Position numbers and translations under genes: made by a program. DNA of 64,000 nucleotides from Impatiens glandulifera. Taxonomy: Eukaryota > Streptophyta > Magnoliopsida > Ericales > Balsaminaceae. The notes beneath the pieces were generated by a model that saw nothing but the letters and a program-made list of their open reading frames with translations, had not been told where the DNA came from and did no database searches. The DNA lies in assembly GCF_907164915.1 (NCBI RefSeq), contig NC_061862.1:128473641-128537640 (forward strand), read 5' to 3'. Position 1 is the first letter of the stretch. The number at the start of each line of letters is the position of its first letter. Shown piece by piece: positions 45,974 through 57,092 of the stretch.

Positions 45974-47147
45974 TGTTAGGATCTAGGTCGCGGCTGGGGA
46001 ACCGATGTCTGGCCGGTGAACGCGTCTCACTCAAAGGTTGGTGGTTAATCCGGTTAAAGATTAACACCGGGGTTTCAATACTACACAAACTGTCACAAAA
46101 CCTTGAACCGAGTTCAAGTGCGGAAGTGGTTTATTTTAGGTTGAAGCAGCACACACACGAGATAGGCAGAACCAAATTTGAATAAGATAGGTTTGGAGAT
46201 TGCTGGGTCGGTTTTGCAGCTTAGTAATTCGGTTTAGGTGATGTTGAGTCGGTTGGAGCGGTATTAGTAGGTTAGTGCAGATCGGTTAGAATGTAAAGCC
46301 GACGGAAAGTAATTAACAAGATAGGTTTTATGGATGTTCGGAGATGAAACTCCTACGTCACCCTTCCTCTCGAAATCACAAGAAGGATATTCACTAAGGA
46401 ATACACAAACACAATCCGATCGAGACTTATTTTCTGCTCGATGACACCCGTACAATTTTAACCGAAATTGTAATTACTCTTCAAATAAATTCTTAAGCTA
46501 TTTAGAGAGATAGAACACGATTTTTGACTTAGGTTGTAGAAAACTCTCAGAACTTGTAACCGCATTTATTCCGCTTCAGCTCCTTCTTTTATAGGTGAAA
46601 TGTGCCAATGGTCACATTTCATTTCCTTGAATCTGATAATTGGTTGAGCAGAGGTTCAGTGATTCAGACCTGGCGGTCTAGTCTTCAGACCTGGCGGTCT
46701 AGTCTTCCAGTGTGTAGGTCAAACCGGCTAGGTTTGTCTTTTACTCAATATGGCAACTGTCGGTTGGACAGTTGCCTATACCTGGAAGATTGCGTTTCTA
46801 ATTTATCCTGAAGTAGAAAGATCCTGCAGGACGATCTTCTGCAGCCGGTAGACTGTCCTCAGACTTGAATGAAAGTGGCAATACTAAAGTCTGTCCCTTT
46901 GGTATCATCCTCAACAGATATTCGAAGTGTCTATTTATACTGGTCGGTTGTTTATGTTAACCGGATGGCTTCCGGTTTTTCCATAATTTCAGATTGACCG
47001 AATGTTCAATGATTTTGGCCTTCTGATTTTACCGATCGTTTCTTCTTGTTCGGTCAGGTTTTTGGTCGGTTGGGTTGCTTGACCGGTTCCTGCACAAGAA
47101 CAATGTTTTTTTTAAGTTCTATTTAACCGATCTAATTTTATCTAACA
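45974..47147 (-). repeat. 3' LTR of E4
   Basis: TGTTAGGATCTAGG...TTATCTAACA on +, 1174 bp, highly similar to 55877-57087. Contains TTTATGGATGTTCGGAGA...CTCCTACGTCACCC at 46328-46363 (conserved in E2, E3 and E5) and a tandem TCAGACCTGGCGGTCTAGTC pair near 46655-46700. Flanked on the left by AGTGT. Confidence 0.93.
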
Positions 47148-47310
47148 ATTTCTCCCTTTTTGATTATTTTATTTAAAGTATTCAAAACTTTGTAAGAATG
47201 CAAAAGTGGGCCGGTTGACTTGGGAGAATTTTTCGAAAAATTTTCCAAAATTTTTTGAAAATTTTTGAAGAATTTATATATTTTATTTAACAATTTCTCC
47301 CTTTTTGATT
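47148..47310 (-). promoter_or_regulatory. Duplicated polypurine tract of E4
   Basis: ATTTCTCCCTTTTTGATTAT occurs directly after the LTR at 47148 and again at about 47292, about 144 bp apart, each followed by TTTATTTAAA and ATTCAAAACTTTGTAAG. On the minus strand both are purine runs. Multiple tracts upstream of the 3' LTR are a known Sirevirus trait. Confidence 0.75.
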
Positions 47311-47475
47311 ATTTTATTTAAAATATTCAAAACTTTGTAAGAATGCAAAAGTAGGCCGGTTTCCAAAAATACTTGATATATATATGAAATATACTAAGGT
47401 AAAAATACTTTATATATAAAATCCGATTAACCACAAGGAGATAAAGTAAAAGAGTAAATAAAGTAAAGAAGGCCC

Positions 47476-50132
47476 CTATTTCTTCGATCTGGGCAGCATG
47501 AATTTTTCCAGCAGTTCATCGGTTGTTTTTCCCTTGACCGCCGGAACCGGCCTGGAAGAGGATCCTTGACCGCCAGAATTGCCGGTTAAGGGAGAGATCG
47601 GTTGAGCGATCGATCTAATTGGAACCGCATCGAGACCTCGCTGTCTTCTGAATTGTGGCTCGAGCTCTTTCTCGAAATCATCATTGGCTTGCAGAACCAG
47701 GTTGAATGAAGGCTCAACAACCGTATCAGTGACTCTGTCCAATAATGTCGTGATTTCCGCCCTCTTCGAAGCAGCCTTCCTCTTTCGTGTAACCGGAACG
47801 GAAGGGGAAGCAACCGCTTTGGACTTCTTATGAGCTGCGGCGAACTCATTATATGTTTCCTGTTGTTCCATTAGCCGGGCAGCATCTTTGGCATGTCGAG
47901 CTGTTATGGCCGGTGCACTGTTCTCTATATTTTGCATATGTCCGGCCAGGTTCGCATCTGCCACAACCATTTCCTTCTGAATCAGGACCTGCTCGTCCAG
48001 GGCATCTTGAAGCTTTTGGGCCGCGAGAGCATTTGCCTCTTCAAGTGCCTTATCGGCAGCTAGCTTAGCCTCTATTAACTCCGCCACCTGTTCGGTGACC
48101 GCTTTGAGATCAGCTTCGAGCTTGGCATGCCTTTCTTCAAGCGTTACCACCCTCTGATGATCAGATCCGGCTTGGGCACCGGATTGAGCCAAGTCCTCAT
48201 CAACCTTTGTCAACCTTTGATCGGTTGTTTCTTGAGATTGTTCCAGCATAGCAACCTTTTGGCTGACAGAAGCGAGGTCGGTCACCAGCTTCAGAGTTAT
48301 ATCCTCCAATGCCTTAGTTCTGTCAAGATAACGCCGTACAACTGATCTGTGGTGCCGTAATTCCCTTCAACGGACGTGATCCGGTCGACCGCTGATTTGA
48401 ACTCCTTGTTTGTTGAATCAATCATTTCAACGGATTTGGCTGCGGTTTCTTTGATTTTCTTTTGCCACAGCCGAATGACGTCATTGACAAATTCTTCGAT
48501 GAGGGCCTTTACCCTTTCTTCCGTTACGGCCGGTACTGAATCCCCGGTTTGAATAGAGACTCGCTGTTCTGTGAGCGGTGTGCCCATCCTGGGTTCGGTC
48601 ATGTTGATATCCTATTCCGGTGGAGAAGAGGAGTGCTCATTATCGGTCAGATTCTGACCGTCAACATCCTCAAGAGGAGATCTACATAAGTTCGATGTTT
48701 CCCTGTGCTCGGTCTCCGCTTCAAGCCATGCCATCTCCTTTGTCAGGTCCTTTTCTTTGACCGCTAGCAAGTTCAACACCAAGAGCTCAAGTGAGGAGTC
48801 CGGTGTCCCTTGAATATGCCTTTCTTGGAGGCGTTGAATGTGTTCGGTGAGCCCTTGTAACCGAGCATGCGGTTCGACCATCTTGCTTCGTCATAGGGCG
48901 GTCGTGACGTCTTGAGACTTTGTGAGGTCGATGACCTCCTCCTCCATCTCAACCAACTTCTCGAATTTCTTGCTAACGGTGAGATCCGGTAGCATGTTTT
49001 TGTAGAGTATTCGATGCCGGTGCAGGACCCATTGATAGTACACGTCGGATGTCGCGCGAACCTGCTGATGTATCTCGTCCATCATTCTGTTGACGAGATC
49101 CTCGGCCGTTTGCCAGGTGTGTTCATTCGTAGAGTCATCTTCCTCCCGAAGTCTGTCCGAACCGGTATCATCATTCACATGTTGGACCGATTGTTCCTTA
49201 ACTATTGGTTTTTCCCCCTTACCGGACTGATCTCCTCCGGTATGTTGTGAAATGGTTTGGCCAGAGCTGGAAGCTGAGTTCTCATTGTTGGGGGTGTCTG
49301 ACCGCGGATTAGCCGATCCGGTTGATTGCCCATCCCCCTTGGTACCGGATTTTTCTTTGACCGGAACCGCTTTCTTACTAGCTGCTTTCTTCTTTTGGCC
49401 ACTTGTAGAACCGGAGGCCTTCCTTTTGCCTTTCCTGTCCTCCGGTTTGATGAATTGATGGGACATTATAATCTTGTTGGGGGCGAGGAGAACACCAGGA
49501 CCGGTGTTAATGTTGAAATGACGCATTATTTTACCTAGTGGGATGGCGTATCCCCATGACCGAGTGGATGTCGGATCCACCATCTCACATAGGTTTGTGA
49601 AAACCACCTTTGCCCAGTTGATTTTGATGCCGTTGACTAAACCGGCAATCATTTCAATTTTCGCCCGGGTAAGACTGTCAAAGTTCCCTCTTCTTGCTTG
49701 GACCAATTTTGTGAAGATATCACACAGCAGTTTATACTCCGGTTTAAGAGATGATTTCTTACCGGATACCACAATAGGGACCGCTGTATCCGAAAGATCC
49801 CGGCAAGCCGCCTGGAAGGATTACTCGTCCAAGGCCACCGAGAAGTCGCTCCCCTCGGATGGCAGATGCAGTATCTTAGCGACCGATTCCTTCGTTAATT
49901 CGAGTCGTTGACCGAATACGGTTGCGATGATTGTTCCTTCGGTTAAGAATGCGGTTAGGAAGAATTCGTTGACCGCATCCTGATATAGGACGAATGGACC
50001 GCCCAAAAAGTGTTCGAGACCGGACTCGGAGATCTGGGTTAACACCCGCTTTGCCTCCGCCGAACCGTTTGTCCGAACTTCCTCGAAATCGACTTGGAAG
50101 ATGTGTTTGTACAACACTGAATCGCAACCCAT
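47476..50132 (-). pseudogene. Accessory protein gene of E4, copy 1 (full-length type)
   Basis: The most complete of the three E4 copies, about 885 codons. N-terminal domain from 50132: HIFQVDFEEV, SGLEHFLGGPFVLYQDAV, then after a stop near 49820 GIKINWAKVVFTNLCEMV. Basic linker KRKASGSTSGQKKKAASKK near 49440-49380 (likely nuclear signal), a Ser/Gly/Thr-rich stretch, a helical middle region, and a long Ala/Glu/Gln-rich coiled coil (48309-47900). The tail has TRKRKAASKR and ends FMLPRSKK. No RGG box, unlike E2, E3 and E5. One frame holds from 50132 to 48297 with stops near 49820, 48890 and 48610, then a frameshift into 48309-47476. Role unknown. Confidence 0.75.
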
Positions 50133-50240
50133 TGTAGTTTGAAGAGATTGAAGGATCGAAGGATTGAAAGTATTGAGAGGTTTGAGAGCTAGAGAGAGAA
50201 AGTTGATTCGCGTGAGAGTTAAAGAAAATGGCTAAGGACC

Positions 50241-50250
50241 CTTTCTATAG
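50241..50250 (-). promoter_or_regulatory. TATA-like element before E4 accessory copy 1
   Basis: CTATAGAAAG on the minus strand, about 110 bp upstream of the ATG at 50132, in the position where copies 2 and 3 and the E2 gene carry clearer TATA boxes. Weaker match than the others. Confidence 0.35.
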
Positions 50251-50701
50251 TCGCGGTTTGGAATTCCAACCGCCGCGAACCGTCACATCATGTTTGAGCG
50301 GGAATTTTTCCTCCAAAGACCATGACCGGGAAACCATGGGTGACAATTGATGAGCGGGAACTTATGAGCGGGAAGAGATGTGCGGGAATTTTCCCTCCAA
50401 AGGCTTTGAGCGGTCTTTTAATTGCGGTTATTTAACCGGCGATGAGACGGTTCTTCTTGTAACCGTTTGTTAAGTGATGCGGTTATTTAACCGTGATGAT
50501 GCGGTTTTCGAGTTTGACCAGATTTTTCAATGAAGTAAATTAGCGATATTAACAAGTTAGTTAGATAGATAGATATTCTAATATTGCGAATTTTTGACCC
50601 GGTTATCAAGCTTAGAAATCAGATAATCATTGAAAGAAAAGTTACATGATAGAAACCGATACATTGATCGGTTTAGAATACATAAGAAATAGAAATACAA
50701 C

Positions 50702-51424
50702 TTATGTAATAACTATTCTAAAGAGTTTGTCCTCCACCCCATCCTTATCGAGAACATTTGATGGGGATGCCGGTGTACCTGGTCCAAATTCTGGACGATA
50801 CTTAAGAAAGAGCCGGCTTAAGTGAGGAGCGTAAGCGAGACCTCTTTTTGTCTCCACCATAGTCCTCAGGTTATTGAAGATGACCGATGACCAATTTATG
50901 GGTGTATTGTTGACAATGTAGGTCATCATGTCAAAAACCCTCTTGGAGTAGTGTTGGTTCGGAGATTGGCAAATGATAGATCGATTGACAATCTTGTAAA
51001 GGAGTTGGATGTGGTGGGCAAGGCGGGTTTTCAGCCCGTGGTTCTCCACCGGCACCTCGGTTCCGGAGAACAGTTCCGAATAGTCGTTCGCGGCACTGCC
51101 CACCCGGGATGGGAAATCGGAAAACCCTTCAGTGTGTAAATTGAACATTTGAGCGAATGCGCTCTCGTCCAGAGAAATGAAGCGGCTTCTCACCGTGGAA
51201 ACAATGAAATCTCCTCTCATAGATGCATTGTTGAAGAACTCGGTTACTTCCGGAATGAGTATGGGTCCGGATTCTTCGAGAAAATCACGAAGACCGGTGT
51301 CGATTAGTGATTCAAACATGAGTTCCTTTGTTTCCAGATCATCATATTCCATGCATGAGTCGAAATCAATGCTCAAATAGTTCCTTAGTGTTCGGCTCGA
51401 CATGTTTTCAAACATTGCCAACAT
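50702..51424 (-). pseudogene. Accessory protein gene of E4, copy 2 (N-terminal domain only)
   Basis: A 240-residue open frame with no internal stop: RTLRNYLSIDFDSCMEYDDL, TGLRDFLEESGPILIPEV, FISLDESAFAQMFNLHTEGF and INWSSVIFNNLRTMV, the same signature series as copy 1. It stops after the globular domain; no linker, coiled coil or RGG tail follows. It may be a shortened gene or an independent domain-only protein. A perfect TATA box lies 57-66 bp upstream. Roughly 570 bp separate it from the start of copy 1. Confidence 0.7.
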
Positions 51425-51480
51425 AGAGAGAGTTCGAGAAATTTTGATTTTAGGATGTGGTGAGTTGATAAGGTGGGGTT

Positions 51481-51490
51481 CCTTATATAG
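51481..51490 (-). promoter_or_regulatory. TATA box before E4 accessory copy 2
   Basis: CTATATAAGG on the minus strand, 57-66 bp before the ATG at 51424; identical to the 10-mer before the E2 accessory gene. Confidence 0.55.
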
Positions 51491-51834
51491 ATCCTAAATT
51501 GGAGGGAAAATAGGAACATTTAATGCTGAAATTTAGTTTTGTCTCTTTTATGAAGGGAATATTTATGTTTCCAAAACTCCTTGGGAAGGAGTTACTTTTG
51601 ACCGGTTGCGGAGCTCGAGGTAGAGAATCTAGTTAGAAAGTAACTAAGTTATGTAATTTCCCATGTAATTGGAAGTTGAAAGTTACTTTTCATTAAATGA
51701 GAGAGAGATACATGAAACCGAAGTAGACATAGTGAAAACCGACTAGAGACGTAATCTAAGCCGAAATGATAATAATAGAGTGAGATAATGATACAACCGG
51801 TTCGTACAGCAAAAAGACCGGTTGTAGGAAGGAG

Positions 51835-52581
51835 TGACTTAATTCCCGGAGGAGTTCAGGTGGCGGTTCCTCCTCTTCCACGCCTTCTCGAACCGCTCAT
51901 AAAATGAGTTGGCAACCTCCTTGGTTATAACCTGAGCCTAGTTCAACCTTTCACCCGGACAGAGTGGAATCCCAAGTTCTAAAAGTAGGCAGCTGATCTG
52001 GAGATGAGGCCGGTTTGGCGAATGCCGATCATCCAGATCAGGACATCGAACAACACCCTTGACTAGTTGACTGACGTGTCTGTTATGATAGCCGACATCA
52101 TGTTAAAAACTGCAGCACAGTAGGTGTTTGTCACATACCTAACTAGGATGCTTCAACCGATGATGTCATTGAGAAGCTGGTACTCAGCTCTCAGCGATGA
52201 CCTGGCACCGTGGTCATCGACCGGGCGGTTTGACCGAGCAAAGCTTAAGGAGATTTCGGCCTTTAGTTCAGCCGGAACATTTAGGTCGGTGAGCCCTTGC
52301 TTCAGAAGATTGAAGCATCTGGCGAAGTCACTTTCTGTGAAATCAAACACGATTCCTCCCACTTTGGACTGAATGTGAGTGTCGAAGTGAGGGGTACCTC
52401 GGAAAACCCTGGAATTGTAGAAAAATTCCAGGACGGTTTCGGGAAAGATGACATGTTTGTCATCTAGAAAATGTTTGAGACCGGTGTCTTCAAGTGACAT
52501 AATCATCTTGAAAACTTCATAGTGCTCTGTACTTTGAGCTGAATCGAAATCCACTTGAAGGATGTTTGTAAACTGAGACAT
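51835..52581 (-). pseudogene. Accessory protein gene of E4, copy 3 (N-terminal domain, broken)
   Basis: Opens at 52581 with MSQFTNILQVDFDSAQSTEH, then TGLKHFLDDKHVIFPETV, FTESDFARCFNLLKQGLTDL and LRAEYQLLNDIIG before a stop near 52153. Similar sequence continues past the stop (YVTNTYCAAVFNMM...LFDVLIWMIG) to about 51840. As in copy 2 only the globular domain is present. A TATA-like TATATAA lies about 65 bp upstream (near 52643-52649). Confidence 0.65.
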
Positions 52582-53091
52582 TTTGTCTTAGTGAGAGGAT
52601 GAGCTGATACTTGTGAATATTTTGTCTGATCTTTGCCTAAGTTATATATTAGTGGAGGGATGATAATATTATCCTGTGGGTGACAGTTGATGTATTCTAT
52701 TGACCATAGGATAAGACAAATTGGATGAAATAAGCATGCCTACAACCTAGGATGTGGGTCATAGGACTGGACGGTGAAAGATATCACATCTTCACGTCTT
52801 TTGAGGTATGACCATTTTTCTTTGAAAGGTGGTTTTTCAGAACAGATAAATTTAAACACAGATAATTATTCCACTTTTGTTCGGAGGCCAAATAATCTGA
52901 AGTAAACTACTTCCAAACCGGTTGGTTTCAGTTATTCGTTCCGATGCGGTTATTTGGTGCATGCACTAAGTAACCGGTCGGTTTACTCCAACTGATAGAC
53001 AAAGCGGTTCTTCAATAGGTACCTTGGTGAATTTGGAATCCGACAATTTAGGAGGAGCTACCAGTTTTGTGTGTCCGAACCCATTTTCCTT

Positions 53092-54083
53092 TTAAACATT
53101 TTTGGAAATAAGCTGATTGATATCGGTTAAGCCAAGTATGAGTCTGAAGTGAGAAAAATTAGCTTCCTGCAGAGGCTTTGTAATATAGGCTACTTGTTGT
53201 TCTATTGATACGTATTCCAGCCGGATGTGCTTCAACATGACATGTTCACGGATGAAGTGATGCCTTATGTCGATGTGCTTTGTTCTAAAGTGTAGAACCG
53301 GATTGTAAGTGATTGCTATGACACTTGTGTTGTCAAAGAATATCGGAGACTCTTCGGTTGTGATACCGAAATCCTTCAGTTGTTGTTGGATCCAAAGAAG
53401 TTGTGAACAACAACTTCCGGCTGCCAGGTATTCAACTTCTGCGGTTGACGTGGCAACCGATGTCTGTTTCTTGTTGTGCCATGAAACAAGGCGATCACCT
53501 AGGAATTGACATGTTCCGCTGGTGCTTTTTCTGTCAATCTTACAGCCTGCATAATCTGCATCTGAATAACTTGTGAGATTAAAAGATGAGTCTTTTGGAT
53601 ACCACAAACCGACTTCAGGGGTTCCCTTTAGGTATTTCAAGATTCGCTTTGCGGCTGTGTAGTGAGACTGTTTTGGATTAGCCTGGAATCTTCCACACAC
53701 ACTGACCTAAATAGTATATCCAGTCTACTTGCTTTCAGGTATAAGAGAGAGCCGATGATTCCTCGGTAAGCTGTCAGGTCTACTGCCTAACCGTCGTCAT
53801 CCTTGTCCAATTTGACCGATGAGCTCATTGGGGTAGCGGCTGACGAGCATTTATCCATCCCAAATTTCTTTAGAAGTTCCTTTGTATATTTGGGTTGACT
53901 GATAAAGGTTCCTCCATCGAGTTGCTTAACCTGAAGACCTTTTGAGTTGTCACCGAAAGTGATCATTGCACCGGTTTCTATTCTGATGTCGGTTAGAAGA
54001 TTGTTGTTCCCAGTCATGTGTCTGGAGCAACCGCTATCCAGGTACCACTCGGAGTTTCCTAGCCGTTTCTTCATATCCTGCAA
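53092..54083 (-). pseudogene. pol: Copia pol remnant of E4: protease joined to RT C-terminus, then RNase H
   Basis: The frame from 54083 contains the protease active-site region EWYLDSGCSRHMTG and then, after FGDNSKG, passes directly into LQVKQLDGGTFISQPKYTKE, which belongs to the C-terminal part of copia reverse transcriptase. The whole integrase and the RT fingers/palm including YVDD are therefore deleted, with the frame preserved across the junction near 53940. A stop follows at 53787, then a frameshift, then RNase H at 53700-53092 (SYSDADYAGCKIDRKSTSGT, TAEVEYLAAGSCCSQLLW, RTKHIDIRHHFIREHV). The element cannot copy or integrate itself. Confidence 0.87.
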
Positions 54084-54334
54084 AATGTATATTTACAACT
54101 ATTTGGTACCCACATTTACTTTGGTCCACAGGCGATTAATCCCTTAGGTATCCAGACTTTGATAAGTCGGACAATTTTCCCGGATATGGTTCTAACTAGT
54201 TGTCTTGCACTTGGTTTGGAGTCTTTCTGCTTTCCTAAAAAGGCCTTATTCGGAGATTGTCTTTGATTTAACCTATGTGGTTCGGTTTTCTTACCTTTGG
54301 GCCGGTTGGTTGGACTTACATAGATTAGTTTGTC

Positions 54335-55837
54335 TTACAGATATGAGGCACTTAGTTCTTCGGTTAATGAGCTCTTGACAAAGCTTACAAAGGGAAGGTT
54401 ATCCTTTATGAGCCTTATTTTGTCGGAATGGTTCCGGTTGCTGGATCTATTGTTCTTGTATCCAAGACCGAACATGCACTTGGGGTGTCTATTATAGTTA
54501 CACATTCTATTCACCATTTCACTGGATCTTTTCCATGCGGCCATTCAATACTGGATTCGGGCATCTTCCTCCTCGGTCAGCTTTTGGACTGATTCCTCGA
54601 CCTGTTTGGTCTCAGTAAGTGGTTCCGGTGCTACCTCGGTTTCCAGGATTCTATTAGGTTGAGTGATCTTTGGTTCGGTCAAGGTAGGTACTATGGGGTC
54701 GGTTCTAAAGTTGAGTTGGTTAGGTATTAATGTTAATAGGTTCTTATACTCTGCTACCATGTCATTCAGTGCATTAAATAGCTCATCTTTAGTAAATTCA
54801 TCGCAGGGGGAGTCAAATACTTGTTCCTCATTTTCCATGAGGCATGTGAGTTCATCATCACTGTCACTGTGAGCCCATAAGATTCCTCCATCATCAGCTA
54901 TCAGTGCTTTCTGAACTTCACTTCCTTCACCGGTTTGTTGATAGTTATTTCGGTGATTCTGATCGTCCGGTTTCCGGTCATCTCGCTTCGGTTTTTTGCA
55001 TTCCCACCTGAAATGTCCCAAACAATTGCAGTTATAACATCTAACATTAGATTTATCACCGTAGTTATAGTTGTTGTTTGTCGGTTGGCTTCTCTTCATG
55101 AATCGACCAAATTTCTGTGGAAGCATTGCCATGGCATCCTCGGTGAACTGTTCAGCGATTCTGATCGGTGCAGGAGCAACTGGTTTTGTGGATGTGACCA
55201 ATGCTCTGGTTAAGGTTGAGGCTGAGACTTCATCTTCAGTCCTAGATCTCATTTCAAACTCATATGCCTTAAGATCTTCGAATACATCGTGTAGCTTCAT
55301 CTTGCTTAGGCAGTTTGATTCCCTCATCACCATTGTCTTTATATCCCATGCACTTGGAAGAGATCTTAGCTCTTTCATGATGACCTCCTTGTTGTCATAC
55401 TTCTTTCCAAGAGTTGCTAGCTCGTCTATCACACTTGTGAACCGGTCACTGTATTCTCTCATTGTTTCTCCTGGTTTCATCTTGATGTTCTCAAACTTCT
55501 AGGTAGCCACCATTATCTTGTTTTCCTTAGTTCTTTCATTTCCTTCATGAATCTGAATCACCGTTTCCCATATTTCCTTTGCGGTTTTGTAGTCTCGGAC
55601 CTTACAAAACGTATTTCTGTCCAAACCGTTGGAGATACGGTTTCTGACATGGTTGTCCAGGTTGTTTCTTCTCCTGTCTTCAGTTGTCCATTCCTTTCTA
55701 TCTTTGTCAATCTTTATCGGTCCTTCAGACAGAATGAACTGCATCTCGTCATCCATGGTAATTAAATGGAGGTGCATGTGTGCCTTCCAGTTGGCAAAGT
55801 CGTCACCTTTTAGCATTGGGGGCCTATCGAAAGACAT
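54335..55837 (-). pseudogene. gag: Copia gag of E4, nearly intact
   Basis: MSFDRPPMLKGDDFANWKAH at 55837 starts a UBN2-type gag. One in-frame TAG at 55499 interrupts it (Gln codon context), after which the frame continues (MKPGETMREYSDRFTSVIDE) through a CCHC knuckle CYNCNCLGHFRWEC near 55035-54995. An acidic segment and a stop at 54545 follow, then the same frame to 54335. Only these single-base stops break it, so gag is better preserved than pol. Confidence 0.88.
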
Positions 55838-55862
55838 GCTTGTTTGAGTATTGAAACTAACT

Positions 55863-55874
55863 GCTCTGATACCA
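55863..55874 (-). promoter_or_regulatory. Primer binding site of E4
   Basis: GCTCTGATACCA on +, complementary on the element strand to initiator Met tRNA, 2 bp from the 5' LTR, identical in sequence and spacing to E2. Confidence 0.93.
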
Positions 55875-55876
55875 AT

Positions 55877-57087
55877 TATTAGGATCTAGGTCGCGACTGG
55901 GGAACAGGGGTCTAGCCGGTAACGCGTCTCACTCAAAGGTTGGTGGTTAATCCGGTTAGAGATTAACACCGGGGTTTCAATACTACACAAACTGTCACAA
56001 ACCCTTGAACCGAGTTCAAGTGTGGAAGTGGTTTGTTTCAGGTTGAAGCAGCACACACACGAGATAGGCAGAACCGGATTTGAATAAGATATGTTTGGAG
56101 ATTGCTGGGTCGGTTTTGCAGCTTAGTAATTCGGTTTAGGTGATGTTGAGTCGGTTGGAGCGGTATTAGTAGGTTAGTGCAGATCGGTTAGAATGTAAAG
56201 TCGTCGGAAAGTAATTAACAAGACAGGTTTTTATGGATGTTCGGAGATGAAACTCCTACGTTACCCCTTCCTCTCGAAACCACGAGAAGGATATTCACCA
56301 AGAAATACACAAACACAATCCGATCGAGACTTATTTTCTGCTCGATAACACCCGTACAATTTTAACCGAAATTGTAATTACTCTTCAAATAAATGCTTAA
56401 GCTCTTTAGAGAGATAGAACACGATTTTTGACTTAGGTTGTAGAAAACTCTCAGAACTTGTAACCGCATTTATTCCTCTTCAGCTCCTTCTTTTATAGGT
56501 GAAATGTGCCAACGGTCACATTTCATTTCCTTGAATCTGATTAGTTGAGCAGAGGTTAAGTGATTCAGACCTAGCGGTCTAGTCTTCAGACCTGGCGGTC
56601 TAGTCTTCCAGTGTGTAGGTCAAATCGGCTAGGTTTCTCTTTTACTCAATATGGCAACTGTCGGTTGGACAGTTTCCTGTACCTGGAAGATTGCGTTTCT
56701 GATTTATCCTGAAGTAGAAAGATCCTGCCGGACGATCTTCTGCAGCCGGCAGACTGTCCTCAGACTTGTATGAAAGTGGCAATACTAAAGTCTGTTCCTT
56801 TGGTATCATCCTCAACAGATACTCGAAGTGTCTATTTATATTAGTCGGTTGTTTATGTTAACCGGATGGCTTCCGGTTTTTCCATAACTTTAGATTGACC
56901 GAATGTTCAATGATTTTGGCCTTCTGATTTTACCGATCTTTTCTTCTTGTTCGGTCAGGTTTTTGGTCGGTTGGGTTGCTTGACCGGTTGAGTAACTTGA
57001 CCGGTTCCTGCAGAAGAAGTTTGTTTTTGTTAAGTTCTATTTAACCGATCTAATTTTATCTAACAACCGATCTAATTTTATCTAACA
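55877..57087 (-). repeat. 5' LTR of E4, with duplicated outer 22 bp
   Basis: Partner of 45974-47147. Its inner end reads TATTAGG instead of TGTTAGG. The outer end has ACCGATCTAATTTTATCTAACA twice in tandem (ending 57065 and 57087), whereas the 3' LTR has it once; the target duplication AGTGT follows the second copy. It also has an extra GGTTGAGTAACTTGACC-type insertion near 56985. Confidence 0.92.
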
Positions 57088-57092
57088 AGTGT

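Larger units (their letters stand above)
45974..57087 (-). mobile_element. Complete-ended copia (Sirevirus-like) retroelement E4 with three accessory genes
   Basis: An 11.1-kb element in minus orientation. Target duplication AGTGT at 45969-45973 and 57088-57092. LTRs 45974-47147 and 55877-57087. Internal order on the minus strand: primer site (55874-55863), gag (55837-54335), protease fused to the end of RT by a deletion (54083-53787), RNase H (53700-53092), accessory copies 3, 2 and 1 (52581-51835, 51424-50702, 50132-47476), and two polypurine-type tracts. Integrase and the RT catalytic core are missing. Size, long LTRs, repeated tracts and extra genes after pol fit the Sirevirus group. It is inserted in E5. 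Confidence 0.92.

Noticed and set aside
47476..52581. Envelope-like gene interpretation of the E4 extra ORFs
   Set aside because: Extra genes after pol in Sireviruses are often called env-like, but I see no signal peptide or transmembrane segment. The products are basic, coiled-coil and likely nuclear or RNA-associated.
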